Shown in pieces: positions 37,901 to 52,246 of a DNA stretch of 64,000 nt; position 1 is the stretch's first letter; each line of letters opens with the position of its first letter. The position numbers and the translations under genes were made by a program. Origin of the DNA: Trichoplax sp. H2 (Eukaryota; Placozoa; Uniplacotomia; Trichoplacea). The notes below the pieces were generated by a model that saw only the letters and a list, made by a program, of their open reading frames with translations, was not told where the DNA came from and did no database searches. The stretch covers positions 1-64,000 of the forward strand of contig NOWV01000041.1 of the NCBI GenBank assembly GCA_003344405.1, given 5' to 3'.

Positions 37901-40900
37901 GTAAAGTGAATTCGATAGTCTGGTGTGAAATCGAAAATAGAGAGTACTTCAATTCAAAAAAAAAAATGGCAAATATTCAATGAATACAGTATGTGCTGAA
38001 ATCTTTTATGTGGAATACGCAGTGCGGCACTACTGAAAGATGGAACACGTCTAAGATAGCCTATTTTGCAAACATTTGTGTACTGTATATCATATCCTAA
38101 ATGTACTCTCAGGATATACTGTACAGTACAGTACTACTATACTGTACATAGCGTACATTAATTATACAGTACGCGAATGCGCGTGTTAACATTACTAAGC
38201 TGGCTTGTGATCTCTCGTAAGCATCGACGCAGATTTGTTGTTTACTCTGGAAATTACTACTATTCCATTGCATACAAACTCTTTTGGTACTGTATTACTG
38301 ACTATTGTATCATGTACCGATTATACTTTGCAGATGGAGTACAATACGGTACGTCTACATTGGGTGGTCTTGTATTCATTTCTATTTTTTTATTTATTTA
38401 CAGTATTCCGCGTTTCAGTGAAATATGGCCATGTATTTATGATGTATGATTTTAAGAGCGAGCTCTACTTTTATGGAATGATCATTTACAGCGATCGGCA
38501 AAGTTATACTGTACTGTATGACACCCAGTTTCACTAATTCATGACAATTGTGAAGAATGCAAGCATCGAACGTAAAACTTTTAGGCTATTGCAATGTTGG
38601 TTACACAATGGAAGAAAGGTTATTTTTATTGATTAATTTTTACCGCGGTTATTATGAAGAGATGATTTTAATAATTGTACAATGGATTACTCTGTTACTG
38701 ATGTCTAGCGGGCCATATTACGATTTATAAAATTGAAAAGAGCTTTCCATCTCAATTTTGGAGTGACCTATCCACTTTGAAATGCATTCTACACTAATAA
38801 TATAACGTCTAATATAGGGATGATGAAAAAACGATCAAGCTGTGTACTACAATACGTGTATCATTTGTCCATTTTATCACGTACCAATTAATGCACACAG
38901 TACTGTACAGTACGATCATTTCAAAATAAATAATATTGGCCATCGATGTGTAGTAGGCGTGTAGAGCACATTTCAGTGGTGGTTGGGTTACTGGTCTAGC
39001 ATACTTTGTCTACCAAAGTGACAATATGAGAAGACAATAATAGCAGTTAAGAGCTTGTAGTTATTTGCGCGCAATTTGTGCCGTTATTATTTAAGTGCAG
39101 TTATGAAATGAAAGAGAGAGGTCTAAATTTGCAATGAGTTTTTGTTCACGAAATCGAATAATTGTTTTTAAAGTATAAAGGAATATTGTCATGCTGTCCT
39201 TGACTCTATAAAGTGTAACAGAATGAGCTTGTAGTCGCTGTTATGTACTCATTATTTCTACCGTAATTCTAATTTAGACAGTGTTACTCTATCCTCCAGT
39301 ACAACATGGAAAAGATAAGTCAACGGTGTCCACGCTCTAGTCTATTGTTTCAAAAGGTTAATACAAACTATAAAGGTTGTAATGAGTTCATAATACTGCA
39401 TACTGAGACCGGCAAACAAGACGCCATAGGAGGATAATTATAATCCCCCCTCCCAAAATGTGGACAATGCAAGACAACAAAGCTGATCGCGTCGTCTCCA
39501 TCAGTCCTGGAGAGTGCAGTATTGCAGTGAAGTCCTCAGCGAGTTTGCAAGCGGTTAAAAGCTCTGGCTATACTGTACAGTACAGTACAGTACAATACAA
39601 TATACAGTCGTCAGTCTACAGTATTTGTACTGTATGAGTCCAGTATGCACTGTGTGTTATTACAGTACTGTATAGATGATTTGAATGACTTGCTAAAAAT
39701 AGCTTTGACGTCTGACTAGTCAGGCATTTCAGCCTTGGCAAGCGCACGTCGTACTGTACGTCGAGTTAGTATCGAGTGGCGTCAAGCATTAGCCTGACTG
39801 TTTGCCGGTCAGTTTACATACTTTTCATCGAGCAGTAGTGACGTCGTCTGTATTATCTACTCGATGGCTACAATACAGTACAATAGCCTCCTTTGTGACG
39901 TTCACATTGAAATGGCTGGGTGTACAGTACAGTACTGTACTGTACTGTACACTTGGCTTTGTTGGAGTACAGTCGTCAGTCTACAGTATTTATACTGTAC
40001 AGTATGAGTCCAGTATGCACTGTGTGCTATTACTGTACTGTACTGTATGTTTCGACCATGGTTTGGACACCGGTAGGCCGGCCCCTAGAGATGATTTGAA
40101 TGACTTGCTAAAAATAGCTTTGACGTCTGACTAGTCAGGCATTTCAGCCTTGGCAAGCGCACGGCGTACGTCGAGTTAGTATCGAGAGTGGCGTCAAGTA
40201 TTAGCCTGACTGGTTGCCGGTCAGTTTACATACTTTTCATCCAGCAGTAGTGACGTCGTCTGTATTATCTACTCGATGGCTACAATACAATAGCCTCCTT
40301 TGTGACGTTCCCATTGAAATGGTGTACTGTACACTTGGCTTTGTTGAGTAAGTCGTTACCACGTGATCAGCCCTACCCAATCGAGAAGGAGTTGGATGAG
40401 GACGCAAGCCTGGGCCATTTTGCTCAGACAGTCAGTCATAATACAGTGGTGCTTTTTTTTTTAGCACAATCATTTTTGGACGGTGAAAAAACAGTACAGT
40501 ACATATACAGTTTGTCGAGGCGGACATTTTCAGCTCAATTTCTGTAATGTTGATGCAGTTTACTGAGGCCATCAAGGGAAGTGAAAGCCTGCCATTACAG
40601 GTTAGATGATGTGTAACTTGATTCCTTGTGCAAATGTTGATGATCATGGTGAAGAGAGTATCCATTGATTGAGAAAAAGTGTAGTCGATGGATGATAGGT
40701 TATTATGGTATGCATATAAACTATTCCAAAGTAAGTGCCGTGTTGTCATGAGCATCTTGATTGATTTTAGCATGGAAAAAAAGACTTTCACTTAGACTTG
40801 AATGGGTTATCCATACGTAGCCTACACGCTTTGGCTTAACCTAGTCGATCATACAGTTCGATTCGATAATGATCGAGTAGGATAGAATAGAAAATACACC

Positions 40901-43900
40901 TTCCAAAACATCCATAGCATACGTACACATAACACAATCGTCAAGTCAACTGCCTGCCTCGATTGCTACATTCATCCTGCTTTCGCTACTTTTTTTTTTT
41001 TCATCAAAACTTTGCATACTCGGACAAGTAGACTTATACTACAGTCCATTCTCATGGATTGACTTACTTTTCCCAAGGTGGAATTCAAAGAGAGCATCCA
41101 TTTATCACTGGATAGATGCAATCATCCATTTTCGCTTTTTTTTTGTTGCCTACAAGCGAGAATACTACTCTACAACGGCGACAACACTCTCAACTACAAT
41201 AAATCAACGGTTCTTCAGATATACACCACTATAGAAGGTACTGTCTACTGCATAGTACGTCCGTACTAGTCTATGCCATTCATTGACTTTTTTTTCATAA
41301 CATGGATTTTTTTCCTACCTTTTCGCTTCCTGCAATGGCGATCCATTCAATATTACTGCAAGAGTTGACTCCAAAGCAAATGAGGACCTCGTATTAGCAT
41401 CCATTTCATACTATTTGATGTTGTATTAGTTTAATTTACTTTGGTGCTAGTCATTTTTTCCATTAAGCGATGCAAGAATTGACACTGTAGGAGAGAGACA
41501 ATCGTTGCTGTACGACTGAATGTTTAGAAATCAATTTTATTACCTAGTAAATCAACGTAACACGTTGAAGCTAATACTTTTTACCTTCTTTTTCATGCTC
41601 AAAATTAAACTACATGAGACCAATAAGCATGGTTAGCTATTAAATTATCCTCTACTGTTATAATGTTACTATTGTACAAGCTGAAAAGTTGATTTGTCTT
41701 GTGTAACGAGTATAGAATTAATGAGGCTTACTAGGATCGCCATCTTGGCCAGTGTTTTCCCTTCCCCCGCTTGCTTTGCTTACAATAATTAAGGGATCTC
41801 ATGATCAAGTCACACGGTCTTGTACATTTGTTGTTGTAATAATTTCGATTGACTCAGTAGGCATACCCTTTGTAGCCCACTTCATACATACCCTTGTAGT
41901 GAGTGCTACTGTGAAAATTTCAATCTAAATAGTGGAATAGAGAAATTCAATTTTGGATCATACAACTTACGTCATTATTGTAAGATTCACTTTGCTAACG
42001 AGCTTAGCTAATAGTCATGATTTACAAAACTCAATCTTAGGTAGTGATAAAATTAAAGAAATCCACCATTGATCGGGCATTGTACTAGATCGGCTATCGC
42101 TTCCAGAGCTAATTTACTCTACGTCCAATGCAGTTCACTAATAATTATATCCTATTCAGTGGAACTGCTATATCATGCTATCATTTCTTTACAAAGGCTG
42201 AGAAAGATACAAATACAGCCTTTTTTCCAAACGAATTTGAAAAGTTTGTAGGTTAGAAACCAATCAGTAGACAGTACCAAAAATTACTCTTGTGCTTTAT
42301 TTCAGATTTTTTCTACTGTAGGTAGCTAAATTGCCGACATGTCCAGTACAGTATGCAGCGCGTTATGAATAACTGGTCTCGATACTGTACAGTAGTTGTT
42401 TCTCTTTAGGCCATCATTTACTGCAAACAATTAGTTCCTTTATGATTCAAGTTACTTTACAATTCCTAAATTTAGTCATAGATATTGCAATTAAAGTCTT
42501 CCATGAGTACGTTTTAGTCATTGCTGTGATGAATACGATATAAAATACTGTATTCATCTCTAATTATACAGTACAATACTCATATCATACGGATAATAAC
42601 TTTGTAACTTAGTGATCAGCAACTATGCATCCAGTAATAGTGTTGTACACTGCAGTGTTGGTTGCAGTCTTGAATCAAAGAGGAACTTCCCTGAAAACTT
42701 TATTCAAACTTTGGTCATTCCTGTAATAGCAAAGGCAACTTTTTGAGGAACTTGTGCTTCTACTGACTACTATATTTACTTTTGATCGATTCCAGCGTTA
42801 CGCGTATAAAAAAAAAATAAACACTTTCATCGCAGGTCGGTAGCACATCACTTATTACACAGTACTCGTTTTATACGTTCAAATCTCAACTAGCAGTTAA
42901 TAAGGGAATTGCTACATCATTTTCACCTGGTTGCGCTTATTGCAAAAGTCGTCTCAATTACATTTGATGTCATAGACAGTGATTGACGAAAGCTTGCCGG
43001 AGAAAAAGCTATTTCGCTCCAGCTTTCATCAACCAAATAAAGTTGAGTACCGAATCTGCTTTCTTTTCTTCTCCAACTCATATGTATTTGTTACAGTGTA
43101 CAGTACTGTACTTTGTAGTGCATTTTATTGACGCAGTTTCTGCTTTCTGCAGCAGAACTGCATTGTTTATAAAGTTGTTGATGAAGCTTAGTTGGATGAT
43201 AGTTTTAGTGAGCGTTATTGAGCGTCCTAATCGACCAGTATGACTATTGGCTCCAGATGTATTGGGTATAAAAATCTTGCTAGATTACATTGAATTGAAT
43301 TGTACTAAGGGGGAAGCGCATTCAACTATTGCTCTAGTGTTGCCGATCGATTTTATTTATATTTACTCTATTGAATATTGAATACCGCTATTCTTTTCCA
43401 TTTTGGCAATGCTATTACATCGCTATGAATTCAAATTTGACTTTTTCCTTGACCAAATTCGTCACCCTTTATTGTTTTTTTTGTCACATCCTGGCGCTTC
43501 ATTAGTTTCGGTTACTAGGTATTACTTAATCGCAATATCGGTTGCATACTTTTGGAAATACGTAATGGCCCATGCACTTGTTAGACGTGTGATTCATCAT
43601 TTGTATGATATGCTCACCCACTCAGAGCTCATCTTTACATTACTGTAGGATAGCAGTTTTATATATTGTATAGTCGTTGGCTTAGGATTACACTTGATCA
43701 ATTTGGTTGCAATTTGGAAATGATGAGAGAATACTTTATACATGAAATTATCAACCATGATCGTCAATGAGTGGATATCTCGGAAGCAAGCGATTACGAT
43801 TGTTTCTGCAAGTGGTTGTATGTAACTGTAATTTAAAATTTGATTGCTACGCCAAGAATTCAATGCCACGGTTGTACATGTTTTTTTCTTTTCTCAATGA

Positions 43901-43940
43901 TGTTTATTTTGCGTTGGTTGCATTAGAAAAGAAATTGAAC
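34934..43940. other. Gene-poor 9-kb interval
   Basis: Between the B56 A/B/E stop codon and the MiDAC gene start. It holds the 3' UTR of the former at its left end, GTACA arrays at 38.1 and 39.6 kb, and the 415-bp duplication. The longest frame, at 35931-36323, lacks an ATG start, splice context or recognisable domain, and a frame this long is expected by chance in AT-rich DNA of this size. Non-coding RNA genes or fast-evolving genes cannot be excluded. Confidence 0.4.
39590..40335. repeat. Tandem duplication, two units of about 415 bp
   Basis: The block AGATGATTTGAATGACTTGC at 39674 recurs at 40089. It continues through GACGTCTGACTAGTCAGGC, GTCGAGTTAGTATCGAG and TCGATGGCTACAATACA to GTGACGTTC. 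The preceding GTCGTCAGTCTACAGTATTT and GAGTCCAGTATGCACTGTGT segments are also doubled. Differences are mostly in GTACA runs. Confidence 0.92.
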
Positions 43941-46900
43941 ATGGCCTTAGCCAGTGCCAATGCAAGCACCAGCGCAAATGCCAGCGACAGCAATTTGCCT
44001 CGATTTGAGGCTTGCAATCCCAATTTAGAAAGAACAGAAAAAGACGTTATAGCTGCTAAGCAGCTAACTTCTCTTCGCCAAGGTATTAATCTCGTTCCAA
44101 GCCCAACTGATCATTCTATTCTTGATTCATTTGGATCCATTTTTGTCATCCTGTCTTCAAAGTTGCACAAGTATTATACTTATAGCATAACAGCCCGCTA
44201 CTGAGCATGAATGGATTTGTTTATTGAGATGCATTTGACAGTTATTGACTGATGGGCAACCAATCATCCATGATGGACGTATATAAACAGTACCGGACAG
44301 TTTATACTGTACACTGTACACTGTGCAGTCCAGTAGCGTAGGCTAGCGTCAACTACAGTGCGAAGTACTGTAGTGGGACTGGACTGGACTGAAGGACTGT
44401 GGACTTCAAGGATTGATTTGCAACAACAACTGTACCGGTCAGTCAGTACCTAGTCGAAGAAAGTGGACTCAGTGTAGACTAATAGCGTAGTTGCTGCCTC
44501 GGCCATTTTCGAACCTCGAATACTGGATGATGGGGAAAAAAATAATAACAGCTGGCCTAGTCTGTAGTTGGCTGGGCATCAGCAGGACCTACCGGTAGTA
44601 ACAATAGCATTACAGTATTGGCAATGACGACGCCGTAGAGGTATTGATCAAGGTGCCGAGAGATACTACTGTACTCTACTGTGTAGTGTATGAAGATAGA
44701 AGATGACAGACATAACAAACATTTTACCATACGGTTTTCACTTTGCAGCCCTTGATAACATCAACAAGGGCTGTCTGGCTTTTCCTTCTATGTCCTCTGT
44801 ACTGTAGGTGTTTGACAGTAGCGTTACATCTTGCCTACCATCGAGTTAATCAATGGCATAGTATACATTTTAGTGCACAATGGGCGCTTACAAGCGTAGG
44901 CAATCCATGTTGATTGATTTGCAACACTGTCACATGACTGGAAGATACATAGCATTAGCAATCATGGTACTCTTGGTAGAAAATGAAAGATTGATTTAGG
45001 CTGAAGAATACAGTATGTACAGTATATTGTTGATGCTAGTGCTGTAGTTTGATCAGTATTTCCATCTTGACTCCATACCAATTTGAAGAGTGTCGCATGA
45101 CTGTACGGATAGCAACGACTATGGTCATAGGCCATATCATGGACTGCAGAAAATTGAAGATTGCCATTACATGCGCTGAATAGTGTTATTATATTATTAT
45201 TTATGCAAGTAGTTCCATCACTTCTTCCATCTTATACTGAATATGTCATACACTCTTTACATTGGTGCTCATTGAACAATCCATCATGCAAATTCATTTC
45301 ATGTCTTACTCAGCTATTCTCCAGCAACCTGGATTGATGAAAAATTATCTTACTGCCAATAGAATTTTTAATGACAGTATACGCCTACAGTATGTATGCA
45401 TCCAATTATTGTTAATAGCTAGTCAGTCAAGAAATCGTCACCGGAACTGACACAGGCCTACTAAACCCATTTCTACAATAAATACTTAATGAGATTTTTT
45501 TGACATATCCCTATGAATGAAATCCTGGTAATCTAAAACGAAAATTATTCTATCGTATCATGGATGAAACGGTACTTAACTTTGATCATGTTCTAAATTA
45601 TAGGAATAGAAGATAAGGACCATGCTATTTTAAACGATGATTTACAAATCATCACCCAAAATTCAACAATGTGGTCAGATTATCCACAATCTCATCATCC
45701 GGATGAGATAGAAACGATTACTAAAGAAATCCAGGGTCCTCGCGAGACTGCAAATTACAATCCACAGTTACTTCGAAGAGGTAATTTATCAATTATGATT
45801 AGTACCCGTTTTACAGAATACATTGGCATCGTACAATTTCAATTAGTAATACTCAACATTTCTAAGTGATAATATTTAAATTGATGTTTCCTTTTTTAGC
45901 TGACAGCAAAAAAAGTAGAAGAGAGAGAGCACCTAAATTTATACAGTCTGCAGTAGATAATTTTGCACCAGGTGAACAATTCGCCAGCTATTCTGCTAGA
46001 GGCCCTAAACCTCCATTCAATTTTAAGCATATCGATCCCACTGAATTACATCAATCAACTACGTCAGCGTCGGTTGGAAAGGACGACCTGCCACAAAACA
46101 ACTCAAAGCGTGAAAATAGTAATAGGACATTAACGGAGAATTCTGCTGACGTATCGGCTAAAAAGAGCTCTGCTATGTATCCCGGTGACAATAAGCAGAT
46201 TCTTCAAAATGCTAATCAAAGTGTTACAGGCCAGGATCATGTGTAAGTTACAGTATTCAACGTAACACCTTTAATAGCAATTGGCTCTCTCTTACTGGGG
46301 TATATAGAGATGGTAGTCTCGTTGAGTTGCATTACGACCCCTTTTACACACATAGTATCATTGAAGCAGTTGGGTAACTTAAATATCCTGAGATCATTTA
46401 TTGATTAATTTCAATTGAATAGGAATGGTCATAGCACGCGCCACCGGATCAAAAGACCGCACGACAATCAAAGTGACAAGACTTATGATGGTAAGCGTGC
46501 TATTCGAAAATCAATGGAGAGCTATCGTCGAGATATGAAAGAAGCCGTTGATGTAAAATCATCTGAGCTTGGCGGTATCACTACTGATATTAAAAATAGA
46601 TCAACCAATAGATCAACGGATAAATCATCCAGGAGTTATTCTTCTACAGGTAAAATTGACAAACAGTTCGATCCAGTTTCTGAACAAGCAACAATGTCAC
46701 CATCACGTGTTGAAAATTTGACTTCAACTGGATTATCATCATCAATGGCTGCTCCTACATCCTTTGGAGCTAGTACTTACTCATCTAGTCATGTTAATAT
46801 ATTCACTAGCGTTGGCGGGTCTGCAGTTACGCCATCAATACCAATAATGGAGCATCCAAGCAGTTGCTTCAGAGACGAAACCATGAGAAATGTTGGTATT

Positions 46901-49900
46901 CCTCATGGTGCTAGTGAACGAGCCGTTGTTGAAGTAGCAGCCGGTTATCATGCAATTCCTGGTCCTATATATATAACCGGTCCATCAATCAGTAGCTACT
47001 CTACTGGTTCTGCTTTTCCAAGTACTCTTACTACTAGTGGAGTACAAGCTTGGCCGCATGCTGTCGACGCATCTATGTATTACCCTATACAATTTCAGCG
47101 TCAACACCCAGTCGCAAATATGCCTCAATCAAGTGCAGAATCCCTTAGCGGGTCAGCTATACTTAGACGTTCAGTCAATAGTAACACCAGTACATCTGTC
47201 AGTAAAATATCTACTTGTACCGTATTATCAAGTGATACAAATTCTACTTCATCATCTCAAGTTGCGATTGTTACTACATCTGCGGGTGCTAGTCTCCCAG
47301 ATCCTACTGCTATCGCATTAAGTGTTGTACAATCAGCTGTGGCACCATCTCAGATTGAAAATACCGGAGCCATTCCAAATCCCTCTTCTTGGGCTCCTGT
47401 AAGTTGACCATTATGATGAATTGTTTTGAAAATTTTATCAATTATTTGTATTATTAATTGAATATACTATCTTAATTTACAATTTAGATCTTACCGGCTC
47501 CAGGTCGTTATAGGTAATGAAATTATCTTGTTGTGTGTCACTAAGATAGATCTAAGGAGATAATGAATCAAAAATTTTCACATTGGATTAATGTATAATC
47601 GTTTCATTTTTCCAATGTAGTCCATCAGTTCTTGTCAATACCCAGGTAGTTTGCCCTGTTTGTAAAAGATCTTTCAAGTCATCACGCTCGCTAAATGGTC
47701 ACATGAGGCTTCACGGTGGTTTTGACAAGAATCGGGTATGATTATACAGTATTGTCAGGCACTAATTTTCTTGGTACATTAGTAGTTAGTATTTTATTGA
47801 CATTTCATTCAAAATAGGTACAAAATGATGATGATTCGCGTAAAAGAAAGGCTGAAAATTCTGTAAGGGAAAGAGATAACTCTGGCACAAACTATAATAC
47901 GGATAAATCAAATAACGAAATGAAAGAACTAGATTCTGTGGATGTTCTAGCTGTACGGCAATTGAATACTCGCCCTAAGAGTGCGGCTACCGATACCATG
48001 GCAATATCCAGCAATATATCTGACGCTGATGCAGATCATAAACGTCATAAACCCAAACCGAGACCAGCTCCTTTGGATTTTCATAGCAATATTAATCAAA
48101 TCGATAATTCTGGCAGATCATCTAGGCTACGACTGCGATTGGATACAAGTTTAAGCAATAGCGCAAACAGTGGAAGTAGTACTCCACCACCTTATACTCC
48201 TCCTCCTATGTTAACACCGAACCGAAAAAGCAACTACATATTTTCACCAACACTGCTGCATCCTAATTCTTCTGGTGGCGCTTCACAACTTAGACGGCGT
48301 AAGTAAGGTGTTGTATTTTTCCAAATTTTGAACTAAATCTTATGATTACTATTGAATTTTCAGGTACTAGTTCTAGTGCAGATAGTTATGACAGTGAGAG
48401 CTCCGATGATGATGCCGAAAGACTTGTTCCGTAAGTGATATCAAAAGAAATCCATATGATTTTTAATTATATGATTTTTTTAACACTGTGCTATAATGCT
48501 TTGCAGTAAAATTAATGTAGGTGAAAGCTTTCAAGCAGAAATTCCTAGCTATGTTGGAGGTACATTTATTACCACACATATACGACGTTATTCTACAGAA
48601 GTATTCGATACAGTATCGTTTATTTAATGTTGTTATTTCATTTATAGATACAATAGATGTAACTGCTGAGGAAGACCATGCAGATCGCATTTTTATCTGT
48701 TCAGATGATCTTAATAGAGAGGAAGAAGGTGAAAGTACGTTTTATAGAAATTTTCTTCTTTTGTTATCTATTAATAAAGTTTTATTAATAAATAAAAAGT
48801 TACTTGATACGTGTCAAAATCACAAAAAATGATATACTTGTAATAATGTACACATATAGTTGAAAATTACCTTGAGTTTGCCTGCTCAGATGGTGTGCCT
48901 TTTGGGGGCAGAAATAAAGAATTTGCTTTGCATTGCCTGTATAAAGCTCAAGGAAACGTAAAGGTAAATCTTTAATGCTATCATATTATAATGCAAACTA
49001 ATTGGCTCTAAGTACATTAATTGTCATTTCGTCAGCGAGCTCTACGTATGCTTTTACAAATGGAATCCTGGTACAAAGAAACTGATGCCTTTTTAACCTA
49101 TCATTATACAGGTACTCTACTTGCATTTGTAATTCAAGAATTATACTTGGATAAAAAGAGTAACTAAAATGATACTATCTATTATATTTTACAGGCAGCT
49201 GCTGTTGGAGCGAAAAAGAAAAGAAAGCGTTTTATGAAGCGTACAGAGAACATCAGAAAGACTTTGTAGCAATTAATAAAGCGGTATCTGTTTTCCCCAT
49301 TTTTAAAATAGAATTTCTTGTTGTATTTATACTAACCTTCAAAATGCAATACTTAGGTTCGAACTAAGACAGTCGAAGAATGTGTTGAATATTATTATTT
49401 ATGGAAAAAGCTCTTCCCTGTGCAGTATCGTCGAAGAACACCTTATGTAATTATTAAAATGCACATGCATAGAAGAAGACATATGGGCTTATAGTGGTCC
49501 ATACTTTAGTGACATTATTTTCAAAAGAGATTGATAATCCATTTTTTCACTAGGAATCGGAGCCTAGTGTTCCCAGGAGAGTGCGTAGAACATATCAACG
49601 TCGCTCTGTGTCCGTGTCTCCTGATACACGAAAAACTGCCGGTGCTGCAAGCAGTGAGAAAAGTAAAAGTGATAACAGTAGTGGCTTGTTCGTGTGTAAC
49701 ATTGGTGGATGTACGGCTGTAAGTGTGTTATGGCACAATAGTAAGATAATAATTTCGATTTTTGAATGTAAGTTCATTGTAATGAAGGAATCTGCTTCTC
49801 TTGTACAGTCTTTTTCGTCGAAGCAGGCTTTAAATGGTCACATCCGTGTCCATGGTGGAAGACTAGTAGCAAAGTTGGTGTAAGTTATTCTTAACCTATG

Positions 49901-50339
49901 ATTATAATAATATTAAAGATGCCTACAATTTAATAATGCGTAAAATAATTATATGTTTTATTACATAGTCAGGCAAAGTCTTCAGATTCTCAACCTAACA
50001 AGGTTAGAAGGCCAAAATTTGCACATCGGCGTGAGGATAATGCACAAGGTAACAAAAAGCATAAAACCGGTCCCAAGAGCCAAAAAGTAAACAAAACGCA
50101 AACCAATGGCAATGAGCCAATGTCTTTTATATGTAAAGTTTGTGGAAGGTAAAAAAAATTTATGAACATCGTTTATTAAATGCTTATTTTATGATAGAAT
50201 TTAAATTGTAACTGTGATAATAATAGTCAATATTGTAATTACAATCAGGGAATTTTCCAAACTGAAAAGCCGCAGTGCTCATATGAAAACTCATAAAAGA
50301 GCTGATGATGATTCTAAATCGAAAAAATCTAAAGATTAA
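43941..50339 (+). CDS. TRERF1/ZNF541-like: ELM2-SANT, three C2H2 fingers; MiDAC scaffold (TRERF1/ZNF541/MIDEAS family)
   Basis: Eighteen exons: 43941-44082, 45604-45780, 45900-46242, 46423-47398, 47488-47513, 47621-47735, 47818-48298, 48364-48430, 48507-48559, 48648-48728, 48860-48963, 49036-49111, 49195-49283, 49357-49446, 49554-49718, 49809-49879, 49969-50148, 50249-50339 (3327 nt, 1108 aa, all in frame). A long Ser/Thr-rich N-terminus leads to finger 1 at about 566-586 (C-x2-C-x12-H-x3-H). Then come ELM2 at about 776-868 (INVGESFQAEIPSY; SDGVPFGGRNKEFALHCLYK), SANT at about 880-935 (CWSEKEKKAFYEAYREHQKD; VEECVEYYYLWKKLFP), finger 2 at about 988-1010 (C-x4-C) and finger 3 at about 1074-1094. 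Finger-ELM2-SANT-finger-finger is the TRERF1/ZNF541 order. Family members recruit HDAC1/2 through ELM2-SANT in the mitotic deacetylase complex. The start is the ATG before ALASANAST; an upstream in-frame ATG exists. Confidence 0.93.
44083..45603 (+). other. Intron 1 of the MiDAC-family gene
   Basis: A 1.5-kb intron joining LTSLRQ to GIEDKD in phase 1. It contains short GTAC-rich runs near 44290-44370 and no supported exon. Confidence 0.65.
47488..47513 (+). other. 26-nt microexon in the MiDAC-family gene
   Basis: The exon ILPAPGRY plus two bases lies between acceptor TTTAG and donor GTAATG. It links a phase-0 junction to a phase-2 junction, exactly what the flanking exons require. It sits just before the first zinc finger. 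Confidence 0.75.
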
Positions 50340-52246
50340 TGACATAACCAATGGAAAGCGTTTTATTCATAGTTTACGATGCATTATTTCAATAAGAAGT
50401 ATCAATTGATTATACATTTTGCTCTTTAAATTTTTATCGAATCTACGACATGATATTTAACGCAACATATACGTAAATGTATGTCCGTTACTTTGATAGA
50501 TTACAGAAAAATGCCTATCACAATATTTTTAGATCTTGTAGCAGTATGGTAATTTGGTGTAGTATAGACATAAGCAGTATAATTCTTTATCGTTTATATT
50601 AAGGCATCTTATACGAATGAACTCGTACAAAACTAATATTGATTTTATCTTGATTTAATTTTTGTCGATCATATTCTACTACTGTATGTAAAAATATTTA
50701 TACTACTTACCGGTAGAATCTCATTATCTTATCGAATATTGTCGTAAATAGATTCGAAATTATTCATTATTAAGTTAAAAACTTCGTCGACCACTTTATG
50801 AAAAGAAGATTGTATACCTTGAATTACTTACGGTATTGCAGATACGGATGCAAAATTGCTTGAAACGAAAATGTTTAGACGCTTGGTTTACTGATGTTGT
50901 AGGCCGAAGAAGAGAAGAGAATTTGTAAAAATTGGACATTTATTAATACATTCATTATCCTTTTGAGTACTAAAAATATGGGATACTGAAGCTGCTTCAA
51001 AAGTATCCAAAATGTTGTGTTTCCTTTGCAATAATTGTAATATTTGACTGTATATTCCACTTCTTAAGTTGCCTGATAACATTGTGTGGATTAATTTTCT
51101 GAATGTAAAATATTATCTAGAATACTTACTTGTCATGGCATCATAATTCATATATTCGTATGCTAGTTATCTATCCCTTTACCTGTTTTTCGTTCTTCGT
51201 ATGGTATATATTATATATAGTATGGTATTGGTGATGTATATTGTCATAAATGATAAGTTGATATGAAATACTCTTATAAAATATGTTTGTACACGATGTA
51301 CAGCGATTACTTATGCTTAAAATTTATTCATTATACTCTACTATAGCTTATTATTCGGAATGATTTTAATTTAAAACTGTTTATTTAGGTGCACTTAAGT
51401 GTCATCTAAATTAATAATAGCACTGCCTACCGAGTGCTTATCTTTTCAGGATGTATTTGCATATCTTAAGGTATGGTAATTGTATGACTATCGATATAGT
51501 CGATTTTCTTTTCAATGACATGAATAAAATTTCATATTTTAATAAAAGTAAATGTACGTTTTGAGCTCCAACTGTCTCAATGTATCCCGTTCATTAAAGT
51601 ATGGTACGAAAATCAAATCAAACAGATATTACTTGACCCATTGCCAAATTGATGTACGTGTATTATTTATGTTGCTTTAAGCACTGTGCAGTGGATGTAA
51701 TTAACTATTGATTGACACAAGAATTGGAAGTTTTATTACTATATTGATATTCTTTATTTTTATATTGTTATGATCACAGTATTACATTAACGAGAACTTC
51801 GAAAATCTCATCATGTCGCACACATGGTAGTAAGATCTTTGACTTTCATGCAGAGTTGTTCAATGTATTACAATGAATTTCAAGTTTGTTCACTGCCAGA
51901 AAATAGTACGCAACATCTGCATGCTATAAAGTGATTTATACCGCTAGTGTTGTCACGAGCTATAGTAAAGTTTTTTAAAAAATATTACCGAATAAATACT
52001 ATAGCAATAATAACTCCAATATTGTGTGATAGGGTAAGACATGCTGTTATGACCGATTCTATGTTGTGATGTTCATTGAATATTGCCATTAGTACGGTAC
52101 TATTACCTATTTGATCATGTTTCGAAATCCTGAATATGATACAATAGCAAAATCATAGTAAATCGAGCTAAATATATACCACATGAGTTAGAGTGGATTT
52201 AATAAGCATATAATAATAAAAGACAACAACGTCGGAGCAAAGGCCT
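50340..52246. other. Convergent intergenic region between the MiDAC-family gene and TOM20
   Basis: The 3' ends of both genes face each other here, so this should hold two 3' UTRs. A weak three-exon small-protein candidate on the minus strand (about 50770-51082) is described under findings. Otherwise nothing was recognised. Confidence 0.45.

Noticed and set aside
40432-40791. 119-codon minus-strand frame
   Set aside because: No domain, no splice support and a poly-T stretch inside; treated as chance.
45866-46246. Frame starting upstream at 45866 as a separate gene
   Set aside because: It is exon 3 of the MiDAC-family gene; the acceptor at 45898-45899 and phase matching on both sides place it in the larger model.
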